Shown here in pieces: positions 1 to 5,546 of a stretch of 7,817 nucleotides of DNA. The first letter of the stretch is position 1. The number at the start of each line of letters is the position of its first letter. A model generated the notes under the pieces. It was not told the DNA's origin, did no database searches, and worked only from the letters and a program-made list of their open reading frames with translations. The stretch covers positions 1 through 7,817 of the forward strand of contig JALGTV010000216.1 in assembly GCA_029821215.1 (NCBI GenBank). The letters run 5' to 3'. The translations under genes and the position numbers were made by a program. Origin of the DNA: Candidatus Zipacnadia bacterium. Its GTDB lineage: Bacteria > Armatimonadota > Zipacnadia > Zipacnadales > Zipacnadaceae.

Positions 1-1530
1 CAAGCACTGCTGATTCTGCAAGTATTCGTAGAGAGCCCGCTATGGTGGGATGAACAGAATCCCAGCCAGGTTATCCGGGTGCCATCAGGTCAGGTAGTTG
101 CCGAGCGCAAGTCTACTCACGCTTCTTGGACCTCCCGAGCATGGCAGCAGCAGGCCGGTCAGGCCCTGGGGACACTGGTCCAGTACCTGGAAGTTAGTCC
201 CTTGGCCGACCACATTGTCGGTTATCAGTTAATGGCTGGCGAGCAGGGCCGATGGGCTATCTGGGGCAACACCCAGGGAACGCTTGATGCCAGTCTCACT
301 GCGCAAGTCGCGTTCCGCCAATGGCTTAGGGACAAATACACAGGCTTGCCGGTACTCAGGTCAGCCTGGGGGCAGCCCCGTCAGCCACTGCTGGATTCCC
401 CCGGGGTCAAGCAGGGCCACATTATCACCCAATCAGCCGCCCAACTATTCGCCACTACTGAACCAGCCCTATATGACCCGGCTGCCCAGCAGCCCCTGAT
501 TGATTACCAGCAGTTCCTGTCCGCCCAGGTAGCCGAAACTTTACTGAATTTCGCTTCAGCAGTCAAAGAGGCAACCAACGGGCGTAAGTTATGTGGGGTG
601 GCTTACGGCCATCTGCTGGATCAGTGGCCGGGACAGGGCAGTGTCCAGCTTGCCGGCCATCTGGGTCTGGGCCAGGTACTGGCAGCCGAGCAGGTGGATT
701 TCGTGGTCGGTCCGACCTCATCCCCGGTCTTCCCGGCTACGGCAGCCAGCTCAATTCTGGCTCATGACAAGCTGTATCTGGCTCACAGCAGCGAGGCTAA
801 TGGTGAGCAGCCACCGACGGTGTGGCGAGCCTCGGACCAGCAGGCTGATGCCGGCAATGAACTGGTGGTGAACCGGATAGCGGTGGTAGTTGATGAGAAT
901 AGTGCTACCTATCTGAAACCTGCCTCGGAATTGAGTCGGATGATCCTAACTGACCAAGCACAGCAAGTCCAACAAACGGGCGGCCGGGTTGATGTTTGGC
1001 TGTTGGAGGATCTGTTAGCCGGGTTAATGCCTGATTATCCGGTCTACGTGTTTGCTGATGCGTTTGCCCTGACAGCAGCTCAGCGTCAAGCGCTGCCCGA
1101 GCAGCTATCGGCGCCGACGGCTACTGTTATCTGGTTATACGCGGCGGGAGCTATTGAGAATACTATCAGTGGGGCGACAATGTGGGACCTGATGGGTATT
1201 AAGCCGACAGTGGTGACCAAAGCCGGGCCGCTGCGGGTAGTGATTCCTCCGGGTGAGCCGGAGGTTAATCCTTTGGGGACTTCGGCGATAGAGTATGGCT
1301 TGACAGGAGCCGTCTCGCCGCGCTTCGCAATCGTGGGCAACGAAGCGCAATCTCTGGGCAAACTAAAAGGAAGCTCCCGGTCGGGCCTATCCACAGTTGA
1401 TCACCAAGGCAGCCGATGGATATACTCGGTGGCGCCTGGCCTGCCGACCGCGGTGCTGACCGCGTTAATCAGAGACACCGAAGCAATGAGGCAGCCAGCT
1501 TTAGAGGCGTCAGTGGGTTCGGAAGAGTAA
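1..1530 (+). CDS. Beta-galactosidase-like (GH42-type, GH-A clan) glycosidase, 5'-truncated by window
   Basis: The frame is open from base 1 to the TAA at 1528-1530 (509 residues), so the real start lies upstream; the GTG at 79 is internal. Three blocks resemble GH42-type beta-galactosidases. The end of a TIM barrel has SPLWWDEQNP at residues 12-21 and HIVGYQLMAGEQGRWAIWG at 71-89, the latter like the strand in GH-A enzymes that carries the acid/base Glu. A second barrel part runs to KLYLAHSSEANG (about 257-268). From about residue 291 a Rossmann-like domain resembles the beta-galactosidase trimerisation domain, with RIAVVVDENS and IWLYAAGAI (377-385). The usual Glu before Trp in the acid/base strand appears to be Arg (GRW), so catalysis is uncertain; E81 nearby or E265 could contribute. 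No signal peptide can be judged. It converges on the universal stress protein gene 229 bp away. The family call is by remembered motif pattern and the substrate is unknown. Confidence 0.65.
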   Translation, partial: QALLILQVFVESPLWWDEQNPSQVIRVPSGQVVAERKSTHASWTSRAWQQQAGQALGTLVQYLEVSPLADHIVGYQLMAGEQGRWAIWGNTQGTLDASLTAQVAFRQWLRDKYTGLPVLRSAWGQPRQPLLDSPGVKQGHIITQSAAQLFATTEPALYDPAAQQPLIDYQQFLSAQVAETLLNFASAVKEATNGRKLCGVAYGHLLDQWPGQGSVQLAGHLGLGQVLAAEQVDFVVGPTSSPVFPATAASSILAHDKLYLAHSSEANGEQPPTVWRASDQQADAGNELVVNRIAVVVDENSATYLKPASELSRMILTDQAQQVQQTGGRVDVWLLEDLLAGLMPDYPVYVFADAFALTAAQRQALPEQLSAPTATVIWLYAAGAIENTISGATMWDLMGIKPTVVTKAGPLRVVIPPGEPEVNPLGTSAIEYGLTGAVSPRFAIVGNEAQSLGKLKGSSRSGLSTVDHQGSRWIYSVAPGLPTAVLTALIRDTEAMRQPALEASVGSEE

Positions 1531-1759
1531 TTTTGGGCTCTTCTGACAGGTGCCGCAGCACCGGTGCGGAAACGAATTGCTGACTGTGCAGGCCTAATAC
1601 AGGAGCCTGATAATGGTCGGCCAGTTACTGATATGCGTACGAGGTGCAGTTGCTACTGGCCCCCAAGGAACAGATGGGTGATATTGTCAGTGCCTGTACC
1701 CAGGAAGCCCGGCGATTTGTTCAACTACCATTACCTTACGAACGAGGCGAGGCCGGTCA
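1531..1759. other. Convergent intergenic spacer, no clear terminator
   Basis: This spacer lies between the stops of the glycosidase-like gene and the universal stress protein gene. It has weak dyads: CCGCA/TGCGG at 1553-1569, centred on the palindrome GCACCGGTGC (1558-1567), and CAGGC/GCCTG at 1589-1609. Neither is followed by a T-run, so an intrinsic terminator is not supported. A plus-strand ATG at 1613 has AGGAG seven bases upstream but stops after 22 codons. A neighbouring frame stays open from about 1632 across the spacer and into the antisense of the stress protein gene. I do not recognise either peptide, and they may be gene debris or chance. Confidence 0.4.
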
Positions 1760-2197
1760 CTACCCATTTTCAGCCGCTCGTATCAACAAGACCGGGACAT
1801 CGGCATACCGCAGGACCCGGTCGGCGATACTACCGTAGACCCATCGGCCCAGGCCGGAGCGGCCATGGGTAGACATAACGATTAGGTCAGATTCGGTTTC
1901 CTCACAATATCGCAGTATCTCCTCGGCAATATCGCCCTGGCGCACAGTGGCCGTGCAGGTCAGTCCCTCCCCCTCTATGCGGCTGCAGATGCCGTCCAGA
2001 TACTCTCCGGCTGCCTCTACCTCCGCCTCCCAGTCAAAGGCGGCACCGGCCTCCCGCATTGCGTCTTGGTTGACCACTGGCACCACGCAGAGCAGATGGA
2101 GCGGGGCATCCATCGCCTGAGCCACCGCCACCGCGTGGGGCAGGGCTTTTTCCGCTAATTCTGATTGGTCCAGAGTTACCAAAATCCGCTTGTACAT
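1760..2197 (-). CDS. Universal stress protein (UspA family)
   Basis: A complete 145-residue single-domain protein, the usual length for a stand-alone Usp (PF00582). The N-terminal strand MYKRILVTLDQS places the conserved Asp at residue 10. The C-terminal nucleotide loop STHGRSGLGRWVYGS (109-123) matches the ATP-binding Usp pattern G-x2-G-x9-G-S/T, with Ser at the first, tolerant position, and is followed by the typical ADRVLRYADVPVLLI strand. It is therefore probably of the ATP-binding (MJ0577-like) class rather than the non-binding UspA class. It is cytoplasmic, usually dimeric, and linked to stress survival; the partner and signal cannot be read from sequence. ATG at 2197 is chosen because GGAGGG lies seven bases upstream. 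It sits 221 bp downstream of ruvB on the same strand, but a hairpin element in the gap makes co-transcription doubtful. No gene-specific promoter is obvious. Confidence 0.93.
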   Translation of the reverse strand: MYKRILVTLDQSELAEKALPHAVAVAQAMDAPLHLLCVVPVVNQDAMREAGAAFDWEAEVEAAGEYLDGICSRIEGEGLTCTATVRQGDIAEEILRYCEETESDLIVMSTHGRSGLGRWVYGSIADRVLRYADVPVLLIRAAENG

Positions 2198-2201
2198 GAT
2201 T

Positions 2202-2211
2202 TTCCCTCCGT
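2202..2211 (-). promoter_or_regulatory. Ribosome binding site of the universal stress protein gene
   Basis: The minus strand reads GGAGGGAAAATC directly before the ATG at 2197. The GGAGG core is at optimal spacing (7 nt) and fixes this start codon. Confidence 0.8.
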
Positions 2212-2252
2212 TAGCCAGTTGATATTCACCGCGGCATTGTGCTTGTGCGCCT

Positions 2253-2266
2253 GGTCATTTTTGACC
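2253..2266. repeat. Short inverted repeat GGTCA-TTTT-TGACC upstream of usp
   Basis: A perfect 5-bp dyad, extendable to 7 bp with one G-T pair (CTGGTCA...TGACCGG), lies about 55 bases before the stress protein start codon. It has no T-run after it on the minus strand, so it does not look like a terminator. It could be an operator or chance; there is nothing in the window to link it to a regulator. Confidence 0.3.
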
Positions 2267-2298
2267 GGCGGGCAGCCTGTACTTCTGAATGAACTATT

Positions 2299-2352
2299 GT
2301 AGGAGGGCCGTCCCCGGCCCGATTTGAGTCGCGGCGAGGACGCCGCTCCTAC
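2299..2352. repeat. REP/BIME-like inverted hairpin pair between ruvB and usp
   Basis: A 54-bp imperfect palindrome. GTAGGAG at 2299-2305 pairs with CTCCTAC at 2346-2352, and each arm folds by itself: GGGCC/GGCCC (2305-2320) and GCGGC/GCCGC (2331-2346). The right arm matches the hairpin at 4531-4552 (GCGGC-AAGGAT-GCCGCTCCTAC) almost base for base, so this is a member of a dispersed family rather than a local structure. Head-to-head pairing of two hairpins is the layout of BIMEs. Such elements can slow transcription or protect mRNA 3' ends; no effect is shown here. No RAYT transposase, the usual mobiliser of REPs, is present in the window. Confidence 0.75.
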
Positions 2353-2356
2353 GGTC

Positions 2357-2420
2357 GTCATGCTCTCGCCGTTTCCTGTTGTTATGCTTGCCGCTGTACC
2401 TGGTGTTATGCCTGCCGTTC
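2357..2420. repeat. Degenerate 24-bp tandem repeat, about 2.7 copies
   Basis: Copies begin at 2357, 2381 and 2405 with exact 24-base spacing. They share the starts GTCATGCTCTCGCCG, GTTATGCTTGCCGCTG and GTTATGCCTGCCG, and the first two also share CCTG near their ends. The last copy runs into the ruvB stop codon (2419-2421). It adjoins the hairpin pair at 2299-2352. Similarity is moderate, so it is either an old tandem duplication or a chance pattern. Confidence 0.4.
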
Positions 2421-3433
2421 AATCCACATCCAGCGGCAGATTCTCCTGTCCGGCTGGCGGTTCGGGGGCCGGTCTATCAATGCCCAGGTGGTCATAGGCT
2501 CGCTGGGTAGCCTGCCGGCCCCGCGAGGTGCGAATGACAAAGCCGATCTTCAGCAGATATGGCTCTACCATATCCTCCAAGGTATCGGTCTCCTCAGCCA
2601 GGGTCGCGGCCAGGGCACTTAAGCCTACTGGCCCACCCCCATAATAATCAATAATGGTGTGGAGGTATTTGCGGTCTAAATTATCTAAACCTTCCTCGTC
2701 CACCCCCATAGCGCTGAGGGCCTCATTGGCCATCCGTGCGGTGATGACGCCTTCGCCTACTATTTGAGCATAATCGCGCACCCGCCGCAGGAGGCGATTG
2801 ACTATCCGCGGCGTTCCCCGCGCCCGTCGGGCCAGCTCCTGCGCCCCTCCCGACTCCAGTTCAACCATAAAAGTCCAAATGATGAAATATACCGAACCGC
2901 TCCCGCAGCGCCGCGGTGAGCATTCCCGCCCGCGTGGTCGCTCCCACCAACGTGAACGGCTTTACGTCCAGCGAAATGGTTTTAGCATACGGGCCCCTGT
3001 CTATCACAATATCAATGCGGAAATCCTCCATCCCCGGATACAGATACTCCTCCACCACCCGGGGCAGCCGATGCACTTCATCAATGAACAGCACATCGCC
3101 CCGGTCCAGGTTGGTCAGTATCCCCACTAAGTCGCCGGCCCGCTCTAAGGCCGGCCCCGAGGCCCGATATAAGTTGCAGCCCATCTCGTTAGCGATGATG
3201 TAGGCCAGGGTAGTCTTGCCCAACCCGGGCGGGCCATCAAACAGGATATGCTCCAGCACATCTCCGCGCTGCTTGGCGGCGGCAATGGAGATGCGGAGCT
3301 GCTTGATTAGCTCCTCCTGGCCGACATCATATTCATCCAGGCTCTGGGGCCGCAGCGAAGGGATCTCTTCTTCTAACTCCTCCTGCTGGGCCTTACCACT
3401 AACTATTCGGCGTCGCTTACCTTCGTCAGGCAT
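2419..3433 (-). pseudogene. ruvB: Holliday junction branch-migration ATPase RuvB, split by an internal deletion
   Basis: RuvB is the AAA+ motor that drives branch migration with RuvA. Fragment 1 (3433-2861, 190 residues) has Walker A GPPGLGKT (67-74), Walker B DVLFIDEVH (113-121), sensor 1 GATTRAG (164-170) and LRERFGI, ending LDFYG-stop. Fragment 2 (2868-2419, 149 residues) has the sensor-2 region RARGTPRIVNRLLRRVRD and the winged-helix DNA-binding end, including GGGPVGLSALA and PYLLKIGF. Compared with E. coli RuvB, 17 residues between LDFY and VELESGG are missing (family pattern xxxDLxxIVxRSAR). This implies loss of about 50 bp at 2866/2867. Restoring 50 bp gives 354 residues, a normal RuvB length. 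The fragments overlap as ATGGTTGA, a coupling-like layout, but fragment 2 has only a weak ribosome site. The ATG at 3433 is preferred over TTG at 3445 because GAGG lies six bases upstream. The family call is certain; the deletion could be real or an assembly error. Confidence 0.92.
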
Positions 3434-3490
3434 AGTTTTCCTCAATAATTTTTTGCAGCGTGAGCAGTGTTGTGCCTCTCCGCCGGAACC

Positions 3491-4420
3491 TCATCCTGCA
3501 ATGCGTGCAATGTGTGGTGCCAGTGCTCTTTCCAGGCATATCATAGCATCAATCATCCTGTCTTGAATCCTCGGCCAGCGCTCTTCATCTCGATAACCGC
3601 CTCCGGGGATGTTGTACTTGATCCTTGAGGCCCTTCTGTTGTCTAGGCGCTGCCAATCCAGTGTGTTCCCGAATGCCTCCTCAATCTTCGCCCGATGCGC
3701 AAGTAGTTGATCAAAGATCCCTTTGTTGTCTTCTTCGGACCCCGGGCCCTGGTCAATGTACAACTCTACATTGACGTCATTCTTGCGAATGACATAACTG
3801 TATATCAGACCGCTCTTCCCGGCCCCTGTGGCAACCCAAGACTCTTTTGAAGGAGAAATACCTGCGTGCAACTGGGTCCTTGCCTTCGCCTTTTGGAGCA
3901 GTTGCGTAAAGAACCTGTGTCGCAATACGTACCTCTCGGCAAGTTCCTTCTTCTTTTGCCCTGCCTCCTTGCCTTCTGCGCTTGGCCCCACAATCAGCGT
4001 AAACAGAGCAGCGGGCGGCGACTCCCCTATCTGCACCGCTTCTACTTTCATCAAATAGAATGACTCGGCTGCGGATTCGTTAAGCCAGCTGACCGCGCGT
4101 ACATGTTCCGGACGAGGATCGGCCACTATCCAGATCGCAGTCTTGGCCTCGACAGCAGTGAGGTAAGTAATCAACTTACCAAGGTGGTCATGGTCGCTTT
4201 TTTCAAGCTGGTTCTCGATCACCACGGCAGTGCCACTTTCGTCTTCCGCGACGAGGTCCACGTTGAAAGACCCAGCGCTTTGCTCTTTCTCGGCATTCGC
4301 AATGGTAATATCAAGCACCTCATTCAGTACATCCAGGTTGTCACCGAGCCAGCTTGAGAAGTCTGTTGCTTCTTTCTCCCACACTTCACGGAGCGCGACG
4401 CGTCGGAGCCTCCCAATCAT
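3491..4420 (-). CDS. PD-(D/E)XK-type nuclease with DUF4268-like C-terminal domain
   Basis: A complete 309-residue protein with no signal peptide or membrane segment. The N-terminal half looks like a PD-(D/E)XK nuclease core: helix with E43/E46, then FNVDLVAED (D55), then VVIENQLEKSDHDHLGKLITY with E69-N70-Q71. The spacing D-x13-E-x-Q is right for the catalytic Asp and the E-x-Q variant of ExK, and AKTAIWIVA (92-100) fits a following core strand. The C-terminal half (about 165-305: FFTQLL, VNVELYIDQG, LDWQRLDNRRASRIKYNIPG) resembles DUF4268, commonly joined to this core in stand-alone proteins and in restriction-like contexts. AAAGGA lies about nine bases before the ATG at 4420. Its place between ruvA and ruvB is unusual, since ruvC-ruvA-ruvB are normally contiguous. 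It is separated from ruvA by a 399-bp hairpin array and from ruvB by 57 bp. DNA cleavage is inferred; the substrate is unknown. Function could be defence, repair or junction processing. Confidence 0.75.
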   Translation of the reverse strand: MIGRLRRVALREVWEKEATDFSSWLGDNLDVLNEVLDITIANAEKEQSAGSFNVDLVAEDESGTAVVIENQLEKSDHDHLGKLITYLTAVEAKTAIWIVADPRPEHVRAVSWLNESAAESFYLMKVEAVQIGESPPAALFTLIVGPSAEGKEAGQKKKELAERYVLRHRFFTQLLQKAKARTQLHAGISPSKESWVATGAGKSGLIYSYVIRKNDVNVELYIDQGPGSEEDNKGIFDQLLAHRAKIEEAFGNTLDWQRLDNRRASRIKYNIPGGGYRDEERWPRIQDRMIDAMICLERALAPHIARIAG

Positions 4421-4486
4421 GACTGCTCATCCTTTCTGCAAAGCAGGCAACTGCTCAATAGTCCAGACTAAGTTGCTTAATTGGTC

Positions 4487-4552
4487 GGGGCAGGGGTGCC
4501 CCTCCCACAATAAGATTGAAAATCCCAATCGCGGCAAGGATGCCGCTCCTAC
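4487..4552. repeat. Two direct REP-like hairpins with TCC(T/C)AC tails
   Basis: The first hairpin is GGGGCA-GGGG-TGCCCC (4487-4502) followed by TCCCAC. The second is GCGGC-AAGGAT-GCCGC (4531-4546) followed by TCCTAC. A small dyad GATTG/CAATC (4514-4530) lies between. The second hairpin is nearly identical to the right arm of the element at 2299-2352 (GAGGAC in place of AAGGAT). Confidence 0.7.
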
Positions 4553-4563
4553 GACAAGGGTCC

Positions 4564-4639
4564 CACAGGCTGGAAGCCTGTGCCACCGAAAGTTTTTGCC
4601 GGCTTGTCCGCCGAAGCTGTTTTTGACAGCAAAGGCGGA
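4564..4639. repeat. Two further hairpins: CACAGGC palindrome and a two-part TCCGCC stem
   Basis: CACAGGC-TGGAA-GCCTGTG (4564-4582) is a perfect 7-bp stem with a CCACCG tail. After it, TCCGCC (4607-4612) pairs with GGCGGA (4634-4639), enclosing a second stem GCTGT/ACAGC (4616-4630) around the loop TTTTG, with symmetric AAA/GAA bulges. This is a well-ordered two-part stem of a kind seen as dispersed repeats in uncultivated bacterial genomes (recall, not checked). Confidence 0.65.
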
Positions 4640-4675
4640 AGAGGTGCAAGGAAGCCGCCTCCGCCAAGGCTAAGC

Positions 4676-4715
4676 GACGGCCAAGCCGTCTTCCCTCAAA
4701 AAGCGGGTTCCCCGC
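4676..4715. repeat. Two small perfect hairpins
   Basis: GACGGC-CAA-GCCGTC (4676-4690) and GCGGG-TTC-CCCGC (4703-4715) both have three-base loops. They fit the same design as the neighbouring elements but carry less of the common tail. Confidence 0.55.
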
Positions 4716-4739
4716 AAGCCGTTACCTTTCCTGTTCGGC

Positions 4740-4800
4740 GGACAGGCGAGACGCCTGTCCTACCGACTTCTAGCGACAGGCGGGACGCCTGTCCTACCGA
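4740..4800. repeat. Tandem pair of 26-bp hairpin units ending GTCCTACCGA
   Basis: Two direct copies of a 26-base unit (4741-4766 and 4775-4800) differ at one base and are separated by 8 bases. Each is GACAGGCG plus a three-base loop (AGA or GGA) plus CGCCTGTC and the tail CTACCGA; the first stem extends to 9 bp with an extra G-C. The block ends 19 bases past the ruvA stop codon. The same arms and tail reappear, inverted, at 5469-5494. Confidence 0.8.
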
Positions 4801-4819
4801 TAAATTGTTATGTAACCAG

Positions 4820-5440
4820 TTAGCGTTGCCTAAAGACCTCGCGGATGAGTTCGTCGGCGGAATCAAGGTCGGGATGGGCTTCGGTCACCTGGCGCAGGCG
4901 GCGCAGGGCGTCGTTGCGGGCAAGACCCAGTTGCATCAGCACCTCCAGCGCATCAGCTTCCAGGTCGCTGCGCGGGCCGGTAACGGAACCTTCTACTTCG
5001 GGAAGCTCGGCGGCGTCCACAAACTGGCCTAACTTGCCCTGGAGGGCAGCTATCAGGGCGCGGGCGGTCTGCTTGCCGACTCCGGGTAGCTCTTCCAGCA
5101 GAGTATTGTCTTGGAGTTCAACGGCATGGGCAATGCGGCCTACGGGCAGGATAAAGGCCCGCAGGGCGCTCAGCGGCCCCATACGGGGCACCTCCAGCAG
5201 CCGCTCAAAGAACTGCCGCTGCAGTTCGGTCTCAAAGCCAAGCAGATAGGGCGTAATGCGGTTGCCATCACTCTGCATATAGTAGTAGGTGAACAGTTCC
5301 ACGTGGTTGCCGATGCCGCGCTCACTGATCCGGTCGCGGACGGGCTGGGGCACAAATACCTCGTAGACCAAACCGTTCACATCCACCAGCGCCGATTCGG
5401 GACGGATGGCTATCAATTCTCCCCGGATGCGGCGGATCAT
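4820..5440 (-). CDS. ruvA: Holliday junction branch-migration DNA-binding subunit RuvA
   Basis: RuvA forms a tetramer that clamps four-way junctions and loads RuvB. This 206-residue protein matches the family length (E. coli about 203). Residues 1-69 are the OB-fold domain (MIRRIRGELIAI, VNGLVYEVFVP, PYLLGF). Domain II has two helix-hairpin-helix motifs: LLEVPRMGPLSAL (81-93) and LEELPGVGKQTARALI (115-130). The second is canonical; the first has Arg-Met-Gly where Gly-Val-Gly is usual. The hydrophilic linker is about 141-160. Domain III, which contacts RuvB, is EADALEVLMQLGLARNDALRRL (161-182) to the end. The acidic pin of domain I is represented by QSDG rather than the E. coli REDA. The ATG at 5440 is chosen over longer in-frame extensions because MIRRIRG aligns with the family N-terminus; the extension codes for the hairpin repeats. 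AGGGGAG is about 13 bases upstream, a little far. It is the only intact ruv gene here. Confidence 0.95.
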   Translation of the reverse strand: MIRRIRGELIAIRPESALVDVNGLVYEVFVPQPVRDRISERGIGNHVELFTYYYMQSDGNRITPYLLGFETELQRQFFERLLEVPRMGPLSALRAFILPVGRIAHAVELQDNTLLEELPGVGKQTARALIAALQGKLGQFVDAAELPEVEGSVTGPRSDLEADALEVLMQLGLARNDALRRLRQVTEAHPDLDSADELIREVFRQR

Positions 5441-5468
5441 GGATACACCACTGCTCCCCTTAGTTTGT

Positions 5469-5531
5469 CGGTAGGACAGGCCTCTGGCCTGTCCGGCTCG
5501 TGCTTGGTCGGGCGAGACGCCCGACCTACCG
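5469..5531. repeat. REP/BIME-like inverted hairpin pair between ruvC and ruvA
   Basis: CGGTAGG (5469-5475) and CCTACCG (5525-5531) are exact inverted ends. Inside are two perfect 9-bp stems with three-base loops: GGACAGGCC-TCT-GGCCTGTCC (5474-5494) and GGTCGGGCG-AGA-CGCCCGACC (5506-5526). The left hairpin is the reverse complement of the family at 4740-4800 (GGACAGGC arms, GTCCTACCG tail). It ends 28 bases upstream of the ruvA start, where a stable RNA fold could affect RuvA translation or separate it from ruvC (inference). Confidence 0.82.
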
Positions 5532-5546
5532 TCTGAGGCAGGATGG

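Larger units (their letters stand above)
4421..4819. other. Hairpin-rich intergenic spacer between ruvA and the nuclease gene
   Basis: These 399 bases contain no convincing gene. About 315 of them (4487-4800) are a run of at least eight separate hairpins, detailed in the following entries. Several share a loop flanked by GC-rich arms and a downstream tail TCCTAC, TCCCAC or CCACC. Open frames crossing the region in either direction consist largely of these palindromes read as protein. Placed inside a cluster transcribed right to left, the array would fold strongly in the RNA between ruvA and the nuclease gene. It may reduce read-through or set differential mRNA stability (inference). Confidence 0.75.

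Noticed and set aside
1553..1569. Intrinsic terminator after the glycosidase gene
   Set aside because: The stem is only about five base pairs and has no T-run on either strand.
1564..1872. Plus-strand frames after the glycosidase gene
   Set aside because: About a third to a half of their length is antisense to the universal stress protein gene, and the remainder matches nothing I recognise.
2176..2361. Minus-strand 61-codon frame upstream of usp
   Set aside because: It is built from the REP-like palindrome and the usp leader and overlaps the usp start; no independent evidence.
3434..3445. Alternative ruvB start at TTG 3445
   Set aside because: The ATG at 3433 has GAGG six bases upstream, and the TTG lies directly at that ribosome site.
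4487..4800. Possible CRISPR array
   Set aside because: Repeats differ in sequence and length, are self-palindromic and unevenly spaced, and no unique spacers of constant length or cas genes are present. They fit REP-like hairpins.
4230..5536. Long plus-strand open frames (for example 4230-4673, 4580-5032, 4845-5249, 5111-5536)
   Set aside because: They lie antisense to ruvA or the nuclease gene or run through hairpin repeats, have no family resemblance, and lack ribosome sites. They are by-products of GC-rich codon use.
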